Source: Flavobacteriales bacterium
GTDB lineage: Bacteria > Bacteroidota > Bacteroidia > Flavobacteriales_D > CANHHI01
Direction: 5' to 3'
NCBI GenBank assembly: GCA_947460225.1
Contig: CANHHI010000015.1
Location: 1-17,087 of the forward strand
Length of the DNA stretch: 17,087 nucleotides
This document shows positions 1 through 7,055 of the stretch, piece after piece (positions within the stretch are counted from its first letter, which is position 1; every line of letters begins with the position of its first letter). The notes beneath the pieces are model-generated. The model was not told the DNA's origin. It did not search any database and worked only from the letters and a program-made list of their open reading frames with translations. The position numbers were made by a program, and so were the translations under genes.

Positions 1-559
1 CTTCGTCAATTCTGACTTTTGTGTATCCTTTTTTGAGTAGTCCCGCAAATAATTCTTGGTATTGTCCTTTTCTGCCCTTGATGAGCGGGGCGAGTAAAAT
101 AATATTTTTATCGGTGTATAATTTTTCCAGTTCTTGCACAATTTGTTTTTGGCTGTACCGCACCATGGCTTCGCCCGTTTCGCTGGAATAAGCGGTGGCG
201 GTTTTGGCAAATAGTAGGCGCAAAAAATCATACACTTCTGTAATCGTGCCTACGGTGGAGCGTGGATTTCGGCTGGTGGTTTTTTGTTCAATAGAAATAA
301 CTGGACTCAAACCGCTGATTTTGTCCACATCGGGTCTTTTGAGCTCGCCCATAAACTGCCGAGCATAGCCCGAAAAAGTTTCCAAATAACGCCTTTGCCC
401 TTCGGCAAAAATGGTATCAAAAGTAAGGGACGATTTCCCACTGCCACTCAGCCCTGTAATCACAACCAGCTCGTAGCGTGGAATTTTAAGGCTGACATTT
501 TTTAAATTATGCACCCTGGCTCCTTCTACTTCTAAAAAGCTCTTTTCTTTTGATTTCAC
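1..559 (-). CDS. uvrA: UvrA, excinuclease ABC subunit A (N-terminal part, cut by window edge)
   Basis: This is the start of UvrA, the ABC-type ATPase that finds bulky DNA lesions and loads UvrB in nucleotide excision repair. Reading from a GTG at 557-559, 186 codons are visible before the left edge. Residues 36-44 form the Walker A motif GLSGSGKSS. They are followed by the UvrA-specific FAEGQRRYLETFSGYARQF (about 51-69), then SRNPRSTVGTITEVYDFLRLLF (about 97-117) and APLIKGRKG (about 157-165). Where some UvrA proteins carry a CPxCG-like segment, this one reads SSETGEAMVRYS (about 125-136), which I recall from Bacteroidota UvrA, so I do not treat it as a defect. The GTG start is chosen because no ATG is in frame before the conserved sequence; ATT directly upstream is the alternative. 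It follows a TetR gene by 38 bp but has its own -7 box. Identity is nearly certain. Confidence 0.97.
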   Translation of the reverse strand, partial: MKSKEKSFLEVEGARVHNLKNVSLKIPRYELVVITGLSGSGKSSLTFDTIFAEGQRRYLETFSGYARQFMGELKRPDVDKISGLSPVISIEQKTTSRNPRSTVGTITEVYDFLRLLFAKTATAYSSETGEAMVRYSQKQIVQELEKLYTDKNIILLAPLIKGRKGQYQELFAGLLKKGYTKVRIDE

Positions 560-576
560 AATGTTTAAAACTGTTA

Positions 577-584
577 CAAATATA
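577..584 (-). promoter_or_regulatory. Putative -7 box upstream of uvrA
   Basis: On the minus strand this reads TATATTTG, an exact match to the Bacteroidota -7 consensus TAnnTTTG, 17 bp upstream of the uvrA GTG. No clear TTG box lies at the expected -33 distance, so the assignment rests on the -7 element and its position. It suggests that uvrA can be transcribed independently of the TetR gene ahead of it. Confidence 0.5.
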
Positions 585-597
585 TGTTTTTTTGTTC

Positions 598-1140
598 TTA
601 TGCACGCAGGGCTTCCCAAACTTGTGTGAAAAAATTTTGCGCATTTTCTACTTTTAATTTTGTGGCAAGCGCAGCCGCACTCAAAAGCCATTCCAAAATC
701 CACAGGTTTGGCAAAGGTTTAAGCAGTCCGCAGTTTATACCTTCGGCGATGAATTGCAAAGTCCAAGCAAAGCGTTTTTCCATTTGCGTGGCTTCGTTTT
801 CCACTGCCAAAAAAGGGGAAAAAGCGTATTGTTGCAAAAATTTAAATTCTTCGGGTTGCGAGCGGTAAAAATCTAAAATATTATGCCACAAAAGGCTTAA
901 ATCTGCTTTATAACTATTGCTGCGATTGGGGAGTATGATTTTTTGCGCCAGCCTTTCCTGCACATCTTGGTACAAACTGACAATTAAAGCGTCTTTGTTT
1001 TCAAAATACAGATAAATTGTGCCTGCGGCAACACCTGCATCTTTTGCAATGGCAGACATAGGTGTGGCGTGAAAGCCTTGGCTTGAAATCAATTTCAAGG
1101 TGGTTTGCAAAATGGCTTGTTTTTTATCGGGTGTCGCCAT
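598..1140 (-). CDS. TetR/AcrR-family transcriptional regulator
   Basis: This is a 180-residue one-component repressor-type protein of normal TetR length. Residues about 8-50 form the typical N-terminal helix-turn-helix domain: KKQAILQTTLKLISSQGFHATPM, then IAKDAGVAAGTIYLYFENKDALI, where the AGVAAGTIYLYF recognition-helix segment and 'F.NKD.L' are family hallmarks. The remaining about 130 residues are a helical ligand-binding and dimerisation domain with no recognisable ligand signature. The ATG start at 1138-1140 gives the usual short arm before the first helix. It is divergent from menB across 71 bp, and the two putative promoters occupy the same DNA, so autoregulation with control of menB is plausible. 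It could also control the downstream uvrA by readthrough. The ligand is unknown; many relatives respond to acyl-CoAs or hydrophobic compounds, but nothing here shows which. Confidence 0.93.
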   Translation of the reverse strand: MATPDKKQAILQTTLKLISSQGFHATPMSAIAKDAGVAAGTIYLYFENKDALIVSLYQDVQERLAQKIILPNRSNSYKADLSLLWHNILDFYRSQPEEFKFLQQYAFSPFLAVENEATQMEKRFAWTLQFIAEGINCGLLKPLPNLWILEWLLSAAALATKLKVENAQNFFTQVWEALRA

Positions 1141-1155
1141 AATTTTTCATTTTTT

Positions 1156-1188
1156 TTTGCAAAGTTACTGAAAAAAAAACTATATTTG
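1156..1188 (+). promoter_or_regulatory. Putative promoter of menB
   Basis: TATATTTG at 1181-1188 matches the -7 consensus, and TTTGC at 1156-1160 provides a -33-like TTTG about 21 bp upstream, so both spacing and sequence fit the Bacteroidota pattern. Transcription would begin near 1194, leaving a leader of under 20 nt before the ATG at 1212. This also argues against the in-frame TTG at 1197 as the start codon. Confidence 0.65.
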
Positions 1189-1196
1189 TACTTCAA
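1160..1196 (-). promoter_or_regulatory. Putative promoter of the tetR gene
   Basis: The minus strand carries TAACTTTG at 1167-1160, an exact TAnnTTTG -7 box about 20 bp upstream of the TetR ATG. A TTG lies at 1196-1194, but the 26-bp spacing is longer than the usual 17-23, so the -33 assignment is weak. The element lies within the menB promoter region on the opposite strand. Confidence 0.5.
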
Positions 1197-1211
1197 TTGC
1201 ATTCATTTCTC

Positions 1212-2033
1212 ATGGCTCATAGAAACTGGAAAACCATAAAGAATTACACCGACATTTTGTTTGATTTCTTTGAAGGAATCGCCAAAATTACCATAAACAG
1301 ACCAGAAGTGCTCAATGCTTTTCGTCCAGAGACCAACGAAGAAATTTTAGATGCGTTGGAAATTTGCCGACAAGACCCCAACATCAATGTGGTGGTGCTT
1401 ACGGGTGCTGGCGATAGGTCTTTTTGTTCTGGTGGCGACCAAAACGTGAAAGGCGTTGGGGGCTACGTGGGTGGCGATGGCGTGCCTCGCTTGAATGTTT
1501 TAGATATACACAAAAAAATTCGCTCTTTGCCTAAGCCCGTGGTGGCTATGGTGAATGGCTATGCTATTGGTGGCGGACACGTGTTGCACGTGGTTTGTGA
1601 TTTAACCATTGCCTCTGACAACGCACGCTTTGGGCAAACTGGTCCGAAAGTGGGTAGCTTTGATGCGGGTTTTGGCTCGTCTTATTTGGCAAGACACGTG
1701 GGGCAGAAAAAAGCCAGAGAAATTTGGTTTTTGTGTTTGCAGTATTCTGCCGAGGAAGCCTTGCAAATGGGGCTTGTCAATAAAGTTGTGCCTTTGGCTG
1801 AACTGGAAAATACCACGGTGGAGTGGTGTCAGATTATGATGCAACGCAGTCCACTGGCTTTGCGCATGATTAAGCGTGGCATGAATGCAGAATTAGATGG
1901 GCAAGTGGGTATTATGGAACTTGCAGGGGACGCCACTTTGCTCTATTACCTCACCGAAGAAGCCCAAGAGGGCAAGCATGCGTTTTTGGAAAAACGTGCG
2001 CCCAATTTTAAAAAATATCCTAAATTTCCGTAA
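1212..2033 (+). CDS. menB: MenB, 1,4-dihydroxy-2-naphthoyl-CoA synthase
   Basis: This 273-residue crotonase-fold enzyme closes the second ring of the naphthoquinone: it converts o-succinylbenzoyl-CoA to 1,4-dihydroxy-2-naphthoyl-CoA in cytoplasmic menaquinone synthesis. INRPEVLNAFRPET (about 28-41), the CSGGDQ loop (72-77) and GYAIGGGHVLHVVCDLTIA (about 116-134) form the acyl-CoA site and oxyanion hole. FGQTGPKVGSFDAG (about 140-153) and REIWFLC (169-175) are MenB-specific. The Q142, G144 and W172 equivalents of the E. coli bicarbonate-binding residues are present, which indicates the bicarbonate-dependent type. The C-terminal LLYYLTEEAQEG segment, including the late catalytic tyrosine, is also intact. 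The ATG at 1212 is preferred over TTG at 1197 because of the promoter position. It is followed after 15 bp by a thioredoxin-like lipoprotein gene, so the two are probably cotranscribed. No other men gene is in the window. Confidence 0.97.
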   Translation: MAHRNWKTIKNYTDILFDFFEGIAKITINRPEVLNAFRPETNEEILDALEICRQDPNINVVVLTGAGDRSFCSGGDQNVKGVGGYVGGDGVPRLNVLDIHKKIRSLPKPVVAMVNGYAIGGGHVLHVVCDLTIASDNARFGQTGPKVGSFDAGFGSSYLARHVGQKKAREIWFLCLQYSAEEALQMGLVNKVVPLAELENTTVEWCQIMMQRSPLALRMIKRGMNAELDGQVGIMELAGDATLLYYLTEEAQEGKHAFLEKRAPNFKKYPKFP

Positions 2034-2048
2034 GTACAAAAAATAGAT

Positions 2049-3515
2049 ATGATAAAGAAAACAGATTTTAAATTGCCTTTGTATGCTTTGGCTTTGGGTT
2101 CGTTTATATCCTGCCAAGCTGCGCCTAGCAAGGTTTTGCGTGTAAAAATAGAAGGTGTAAAAGAAAAAGACACCGCACTTTTGGCGGGTTATTTGGGCGA
2201 CAAACTTTTTGTGAAAGACACTGCTTTTGCCGATAAAAAAGGCGTGTTTCAATTCAAAAAAGCCCCAGAATTATTGACGGGTGCGTATAGTTTTGTGCTC
2301 AAACAAAATGGCAAACAATTGATGATGGATTTGATTTGGAATGGCGAGCCTATGGTGGACATTCAAAGCAAATTAGATGAACTCACACAAAACGCTACGG
2401 TTGTGAAATCAGAGGAAAACAAATTTTTCTACGATTACGTACATTTTATAGATAAAAACAAAAAAGAAGTAGAAAAATTAGCCACTTTGCGTGATAGCAG
2501 CAAAAACGAAGAAGAAAAAACCAAATACACTGAGCAAATTGCAGGCATAGATAAAAGTGTAAAGGAAAAACAAAAGATTTTTGCGGGAAATGATTTGTAT
2601 GCTGCACGCATGCTAGCCATGTCGGTTGATTTGGAAGTGCCCAAAGCACCTGCAACTGAAACAGATACACAAACTTGGGCTTTTAATTACTATAAACAAC
2701 ATTATTTGGATATAGTGGATTTTAAAGACCCCAACATGGGCAACAATGCGCTGTTTCACAACAGAGTGATGAGTTATTTGGATAGACTTGTTTTTCCCGA
2801 TGCGGACAGTGCGATTGTGGCGGTGGATATGCTTTTGAAACGTGCCACAGAAGGCACAGAAACTTATAAATATCTTTTGCATACTTTGGCGAGCAAATAT
2901 GAAGATTATCGACTGGTGTGTATGGATAAAGTGTTTGTGCATTTGCTTAAAAACTATTTTATTGCAGGTAAAGCATTTTGGCTTAAACAAGACCAAATAG
3001 ACAAACTCAAAGATAGGGTAGAGTCTATGCAAAATTTGGTTTGTGGAAACCCTGCGCCTGATTTGACTTTGCTGGGTACGGACGAAAAAACTTGGTATAA
3101 ACTATCGGATATTAAAGCGGATTACACGGTGCTTGCTTTTTGGGCGCATGATTGTAGCCATTGCCAAAGGGATATGCCTAAATTGGCTGAGATGATGCAA
3201 AAATACCCTAAACAAAAAGTGGAGGTGTATTCTGTGGAGGTGAATTTGGAAACCAAAGAATGGAAAGAATTTTTGGATAAAAATCCATTGACCAAGCGTT
3301 TTATCAATGTGTCTGATACGCCAGAAGTGCATAATAATCCTTATACCTATATTGATTCGGGTAAAACGACTTTGGAAAGTTTAAATTTTAGAAAAACATA
3401 CGATATTTATTCCACGCCAGCCATTTATTTGTTGGATAAGAATAAACGCATTATGTATAAAAATTTGAGTTTAGACAGTTTGCAAAAATTGCTAGAAGAA
3501 TTTGTGAAGAAATAA
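2049..3515 (+). CDS. TlpA-like thiol-disulfide oxidoreductase lipoprotein (DUF4369-type N-terminus)
   Basis: This 488-residue exported protein ends in a thioredoxin fold. Residues 1-21 form a signal sequence ending LGSFISC, with Cys22 as the likely lipidation site; Phe at -3 is slightly atypical. Residues about 28-110 resemble the beta-rich DUF4369 domain common in Bacteroidota TlpA-like proteins. A charged helical region (about 120-330, part possibly coiled coil at 135-178) follows. The C-terminal domain (about 331-488) starts with GNPAPDLTL, carries the redox motif C369-S-H-C372 inside FWAHDCSHCQRDMPKL, and has the cis-proline STPAIYLLD (P457). It probably faces the periplasm and reduces or exchanges protein disulfides, possibly in cytochrome c maturation or envelope stress; the exact substrate is unknown. 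It lies 15 bp behind menB and ahead of a strong terminator. Confidence 0.88.
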   Translation: MIKKTDFKLPLYALALGSFISCQAAPSKVLRVKIEGVKEKDTALLAGYLGDKLFVKDTAFADKKGVFQFKKAPELLTGAYSFVLKQNGKQLMMDLIWNGEPMVDIQSKLDELTQNATVVKSEENKFFYDYVHFIDKNKKEVEKLATLRDSSKNEEEKTKYTEQIAGIDKSVKEKQKIFAGNDLYAARMLAMSVDLEVPKAPATETDTQTWAFNYYKQHYLDIVDFKDPNMGNNALFHNRVMSYLDRLVFPDADSAIVAVDMLLKRATEGTETYKYLLHTLASKYEDYRLVCMDKVFVHLLKNYFIAGKAFWLKQDQIDKLKDRVESMQNLVCGNPAPDLTLLGTDEKTWYKLSDIKADYTVLAFWAHDCSHCQRDMPKLAEMMQKYPKQKVEVYSVEVNLETKEWKEFLDKNPLTKRFINVSDTPEVHNNPYTYIDSGKTTLESLNFRKTYDIYSTPAIYLLDKNKRIMYKNLSLDSLQKLLEEFVKK

Positions 3516-3530
3516 ACCATAAACCTACAG

Positions 3531-3557
3531 AACCGCTGAAAAGCGGTTTTGTTTTTT
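3531..3557 (+). terminator. Rho-independent terminator after menB-tlpA-like unit
   Basis: AACCGCT (3531-3537) and AGCGGTT (3542-3548) form a perfect 7-bp stem with a GAAA tetraloop, a GNRA type. It is followed by TTGTTTTTTG, a nearly uninterrupted U tract. It sits 16 bp after the lipoprotein stop and ends about 10 bp before the next ATG, so it would separate the two units or act as an attenuator for the second. Confidence 0.85.
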
Positions 3558-3567
3558 GTATTGTTTT

Positions 3568-4338
3568 ATGTTAAAAATAGGAGGTGTTTTAGAATATTTT
3601 AACTACCCATTTTTGGGTGGTTTTTTGCCAGATGTGGATTTTAAAGTGTGTGCTGCGGGTAGTGGGCAAATGCTGGATTTGTTAAACAAGGGAGAAATAG
3701 ACATTGCCATTATGCTGACCGAAGCGGCGATGAAAGCACAAAAAACGCAAACAGATTTATGTATTTTAAGTGAATATGTTTCTTCTCCTTTGCATTGGGG
3801 CGTTTATGTAAGCCCAACAGCAAAAGACAATTGGCAAAACTTGCCTAAAATATTTGCCGTGAGCAGATTGGGTTCGGGTAGCCATTTGATGGCAAATCTA
3901 TGGGCAAAAGATGCACAAGATGCTTTGCAATTTTTGCCTGTGGAAACCTTGGACAATGCCATTGTGCAGCTGGCAAGGGGAGAGGCGCATTTTTTTCTTT
4001 GGGAACAAACCACGACCTTGCCTTACGTGGCGCAAGGTAAATTGCATCAGATAGATAGTGTGCAAGCCCCTTGGGCAGCTTTTGTGTTGGTGGCAAAACA
4101 AAAAACTTTTGTGCAAAAACAAGCAGAAATCCAAGCACTGTATGTGCAATTGGGTAGTGTTTTGCAAACCATTCAAAGCGAGAAAGACACCATTGAAAAA
4201 ATGGCGGATTTTTTTAACCTGCCCATAGCGTCCTTGCAAGGGGCTTACGCTTTGCTTAAATGGGTAAATGTTTTCCCAAAACCGATTTCATTGGAAATCC
4301 AAGCAAAAATTGCACAACAATTGCTTAAAAATCTTTAA
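3568..4338 (+). CDS. Periplasmic-binding-protein-like domain protein without signal peptide
   Basis: This 256-residue protein resembles the class II solute-binding fold of NMT1/SsuA-like ABC-transporter binding proteins. The visible pattern is KIGGVLEYFNYP at the start, then GSGQMLDLLNKGEIDIAIMLTEA (about 31-53), SPLHWGVYVSP (73-83), AVSRLGSGSHLMANLWAKD (about 97-115), ARGEAHFFLWEQTTTLPYV (about 136-154) and APWAAFVLVAKQ (about 167-178). I recall similar signal-less proteins in Flavobacteriia, usually with a somewhat longer N-terminal part, so this copy may be shortened by about 10-20 residues. There is no signal peptide or lipobox and no permease or ATPase neighbour, so it probably works in the cytoplasm as a ligand sensor or enzyme-like protein; the ligand is unknown. 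The ATG at 3568 is chosen over TTG at 3556, which lies in the terminator U tract. A flavoprotein gene follows after 16 bp. Confidence 0.8.
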   Translation: MLKIGGVLEYFNYPFLGGFLPDVDFKVCAAGSGQMLDLLNKGEIDIAIMLTEAAMKAQKTQTDLCILSEYVSSPLHWGVYVSPTAKDNWQNLPKIFAVSRLGSGSHLMANLWAKDAQDALQFLPVETLDNAIVQLARGEAHFFLWEQTTTLPYVAQGKLHQIDSVQAPWAAFVLVAKQKTFVQKQAEIQALYVQLGSVLQTIQSEKDTIEKMADFFNLPIASLQGAYALLKWVNVFPKPISLEIQAKIAQQLLKNL

Positions 4339-4343
4339 CTTTG
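4310..4343 (+). promoter_or_regulatory. Possible internal promoter before the flavoprotein gene
   Basis: TAACTTTG at 4336-4343 matches TAnnTTTG exactly, and a TTG at 4310-4312 lies 23 bp upstream. The element overlaps the stop codon of the preceding gene, so transcription would begin only a few bases before the ATG at 4355. This could be an internal promoter or chance in AT-rich sequence. Confidence 0.3.
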
Positions 4344-4354
4344 TGCTTAAAACT

Positions 4355-5890
4355 ATGGAGCAAAAAGAACTTCAAAACATATTGAACACCCATAAAAATC
4401 GGAAATCTTTTGATTTGGTGGTTATTGGTGCGGGACCTGCGGGCTATGCAGCGGCTATGCGTGCTGTGGATTTTGGCAAAAGCGTATGCCTTATAGAAAA
4501 AGACAAACTCGGCGGTGCGGGTATATTTCATGGGGCTTTGTCTTCCAAAACACTTTGGGAAATTTCTCAGCGTGTTGCGGAAATCAACGATATACAAAGC
4601 CAAAGCATTCGTTGCACACTGGATTTGACTTGGCAAGAAATTTTGCAAACCGTTGATGCCTCAAAAGACGAGCGTTACAAGCAGTATCAATACAATGCGC
4701 AAGCCCTTGAAGAAAAATTAGGCAAGGAAAATCTTTGCGTAAAGCAGGGCAGGGGCTATATTTTAAGCAAAAATCAAGTGGCTATCTATCAAGGTGATGT
4801 GCTAGAAGAGGTAGTAGATGCGCATTATATTTTAATTGCTACGGGTAGTAAACCTAGGTATTTGCCCAATATTCAAGTAGATGAAAAAACCATTTTGACT
4901 TCTGATGGCATAGAAAACCTGAGCGATTACCCGAGAAGCATGGTTATTGTGGGAGCTGGTGTTGTGGGTTGTGAGTTTGCTACAATTTTTTCTAATTTTG
5001 GCAAAACAAAAGTGTATATTATTGACCGAGCCCCACGCATTTTGCCTTTTGAAGATGCGGATATTTCTGACTTTGTGGCGGAAAAATTGGAGGAGAAAAA
5101 TGTTACCATTCACCACAATGCCCAACTTTTGCGTTTGGAAAAAAAAGGCGATGGCGTGGAATACGAAATCAGTTATCCTGATGGGCGCACCGAGGTGATG
5201 CAGGTGGAAAAAGCCCTGTTGTCTATTGGTAGAAACCCAGTGGTGGAGGGCATTGGTAGAGAAAATTTGAGTTTAGAGCTGAGTAAAACGGGCTGTATGA
5301 AAGATTTTGACACCCAAACAGGTGTGGACAACGTCTATGTGGCGGGGGACGTGTCTGGCAGAATTGCCCTGGTGAATGTTGGGGAAATTGAGGCAAGACA
5401 CGCTGTGGAACGCATGTTTGGCGATGCGCAAAAGGCTTTGTCTTATGACAATATATGCTCCATTATGTTTTTAAATCCAGAAGTGGCTGCGGTGGGCATG
5501 AATGAACAACAATGCGAAGAACGAGGAATTCCTATAAAAGTCGTAAAAATTGATTATTCTTTGATACCTCGTGCTATTGCCATGCGCAAAACGCAAGGAT
5601 TTTTTAAAATCATTGTCACCCATGATAAAGCCATGAAAATCTTAGGCATGCGTGCCGTGGGCGAACATGCTTCTTCGGCAATACAAGCCATTGGGCTACT
5701 TATAAAAATGGATAAGGGCATTATTGATTTATCCGAGCTTATTCACCCACACCCCTCTATTATTGAGGGCATACAAGAATGCGTGAGGGCTTTACTGGGC
5801 ACGGCAACTTTTAAACCCAGTGTGTATGCGGAAAAAATTCAGTGCTATGCGAATGCGTCTGGTGTGAAAACACCTTTGCAAAATTTATGA
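4355..5890 (+). CDS. Dihydrolipoamide-dehydrogenase-like flavoprotein lacking the redox cysteines
   Basis: This 511-residue protein has the full architecture of pyridine nucleotide-disulfide oxidoreductases. The FAD site is VVIGAGPAG (22-30), the NAD(P) site is IVGAGVVGCEFA (198-209), the second FAD motif is VYVAGDV (327-333), and the dimerisation domain ends in HPHPSIIE with the expected His466/Glu471 pair. The segment that normally reads GG-T-C-LNVG-C-IPSK reads GGAGIFHGALSSK (53-65), so Gly56 and Ala61 replace the two disulfide cysteines. Classical disulfide reduction is therefore unlikely. Transhydrogenase-like hydride transfer or reduction of a small electron acceptor is more plausible; the substrate is unknown. 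It is about 45 residues longer than typical relatives. ATG 4355 is preferred because the frame upstream overlaps the previous gene. Its stop overlaps the next start (ATGA), implying translational coupling with the LETM1-like gene. Confidence 0.9.
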   Translation: MEQKELQNILNTHKNRKSFDLVVIGAGPAGYAAAMRAVDFGKSVCLIEKDKLGGAGIFHGALSSKTLWEISQRVAEINDIQSQSIRCTLDLTWQEILQTVDASKDERYKQYQYNAQALEEKLGKENLCVKQGRGYILSKNQVAIYQGDVLEEVVDAHYILIATGSKPRYLPNIQVDEKTILTSDGIENLSDYPRSMVIVGAGVVGCEFATIFSNFGKTKVYIIDRAPRILPFEDADISDFVAEKLEEKNVTIHHNAQLLRLEKKGDGVEYEISYPDGRTEVMQVEKALLSIGRNPVVEGIGRENLSLELSKTGCMKDFDTQTGVDNVYVAGDVSGRIALVNVGEIEARHAVERMFGDAQKALSYDNICSIMFLNPEVAAVGMNEQQCEERGIPIKVVKIDYSLIPRAIAMRKTQGFFKIIVTHDKAMKILGMRAVGEHASSAIQAIGLLIKMDKGIIDLSELIHPHPSIIEGIQECVRALLGTATFKPSVYAEKIQCYANASGVKTPLQNL

Positions 5891-7050
5891 TAGACATAAG
5901 TCAAAAGGGCTGGTTCAAGCAGTACATGGCGTTTTTGGACGCAAATGGTCTTCCCACAATTCCTTTGGGGCGTTCGCCTTATGTAAAAATACACAAGTTG
6001 TGCAGGGAAAATGGTTTGCTCTATGGCTACTTGACGGAGCCTTTTTTTGATGAACGTTTAAAAGAATTTTGCCAGCAGAAAGATGATGCCTCGGCTTTGA
6101 TGCTTGCCTCGGCTTTTGTTTTGGTGGCTAAGTCCATCAAGCCAGCCTTGCCTTTTTTGGACTTGTGCCAACTTTTATATGCCTATACTGCGCAGATTTC
6201 CGCAAAAAAAACGGAGGGTTTTAGCTATTCGTTTATCGAAAAATACTTTGAAAACAAAGTGGCTGAAAAATCGCTTCCTCCCTTGGGTTCATTCCTGTTT
6301 TTTGTGGATTTATTGCTCTGGGTGCAGTTTGTGTTGCAAACCAATGCCCAAGATTTGCGTTTAGAAAAACAAAGGCATACCCACGATATTTTGCTTATTA
6401 TCTTGTCGGCTTTGCAGTCTGTGGAACAGGCAGATTTAAAATCATTTGCACAATATTTGCATCAACTGGATTTGGATTTGCCTTTGCAAAAATCGGTGCA
6501 AGGCGCAATGCAAGAGGGTATAGATTTTAGCACGGTGCATAATTTGCCCTTATTTTTTAAACGTTTTGCTTTGGAATTGTGTGTTTTTTTATTTTTTTCA
6601 GATGGACAATTTCAACACACTGAAAAAGCCATTTTGCAAGAATTAAAAACAGAATTGGGCGTTTCTACTGTGTTTTTACGAGAAGCTCTTTTGGGGGTGG
6701 AGCAGTTTATTTTGGAAAACTTTATTTTCCTATCCGAGCAAGGTGCATCAGATACGTTTTTTGGCAAAATATCCAAGCGCATCAAGCGAACGGTTAAAGA
6801 CAACAGGCAAAATCTGCAAAAAGAAATTTCCCAAAGCAAAGAACTCACCAAACTGATCATTACTTCCCGAAAACGTGCATTAAGCGAAGAAGAAAAAGCC
6901 AAAGTTAAAAAACAACTTTTGGATATTGCTAAAACCATTCCCTCTTTGGCAATTTTTGTTTTGCCATTTGGTTCTTTGATTTTGCCTATTTTACTGCAAA
7001 TTTTGCCCAAAGAATACCTTTTGCCTTCTTCGTTTTATGAAGAAGACTAG
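5887..7050 (+). CDS. LETM1-related protein with TerB-like helical segment
   Basis: This 387-residue protein resembles the LETM1-related biofilm-associated proteins annotated in Flavobacteriia. The N-terminal and central parts are helical with no catalytic motif. A segment at about 224-275 (LELCVFLFFSDGQFQHTEKAILQEL) resembles the 'DG....E' pattern of TerB-like helical domains. Residues about 293-350 are basic and charged, and end in LSEEEKAKVKKQLLDIAKTIPSL. The C-terminal IFVLPFGSLILPILLQILPKEYLLPSSF matches the hydrophobic LETM1 core, in which proline-rich segments insert in the membrane. LETM1 in mitochondria is linked to K+/H+ or Ca2+/H+ exchange; whether this bacterial relative transports ions is not known. 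There is no signal peptide. The ATG at 5887 overlaps the TGA of the flavoprotein gene. It converges on the next gene with a 5-bp gap. Confidence 0.82.
   Translation: MIDISQKGWFKQYMAFLDANGLPTIPLGRSPYVKIHKLCRENGLLYGYLTEPFFDERLKEFCQQKDDASALMLASAFVLVAKSIKPALPFLDLCQLLYAYTAQISAKKTEGFSYSFIEKYFENKVAEKSLPPLGSFLFFVDLLLWVQFVLQTNAQDLRLEKQRHTHDILLIILSALQSVEQADLKSFAQYLHQLDLDLPLQKSVQGAMQEGIDFSTVHNLPLFFKRFALELCVFLFFSDGQFQHTEKAILQELKTELGVSTVFLREALLGVEQFILENFIFLSEQGASDTFFGKISKRIKRTVKDNRQNLQKEISQSKELTKLIITSRKRALSEEEKAKVKKQLLDIAKTIPSLAIFVLPFGSLILPILLQILPKEYLLPSSFYEED
7025..7045. terminator. Inverted repeat at the convergent gene ends, weak terminator candidate
   Basis: CTTCTTC (7025-7031) and GAAGAAG (7039-7045) form a perfect 7-bp stem with a 7-nt loop inside the last codons of the LETM1-like gene, 11 bp before the convergent gene's stop. 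Neither strand has a good U tract after it, so it may slow or stop transcription from both sides weakly, or may simply reflect the acidic C-terminus coding sequence. Confidence 0.25.
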
Positions 7051-7055
7051 CAAGT

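Noticed and set aside
361..378. Apparent loss of a CPxCG-type segment in UvrA as a defect
   Set aside because: The segment differs between UvrA lineages, I recall this form from Bacteroidota, and the main zinc sites lie further along, outside the window.
284..505. Plus-strand open frame opposite uvrA
   Set aside because: It lies entirely antisense to conserved uvrA sequence, including the Walker A motif, and its translation has no family pattern.
584..868. Plus-strand open frame opposite the TetR gene
   Set aside because: It is Cys- and Ser-rich with no motif, and overlaps a clear TetR coding frame.
1197..1211. TTG start that would add five residues to MenB
   Set aside because: It lies about 3 bases after the predicted transcription start, and MenB homology begins after the ATG at 1212.
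4268..4354. Longer N-terminus for the flavoprotein from an upstream ATG
   Set aside because: It would overlap the preceding coding sequence by more than 70 bp and adds 29 residues with no family similarity.
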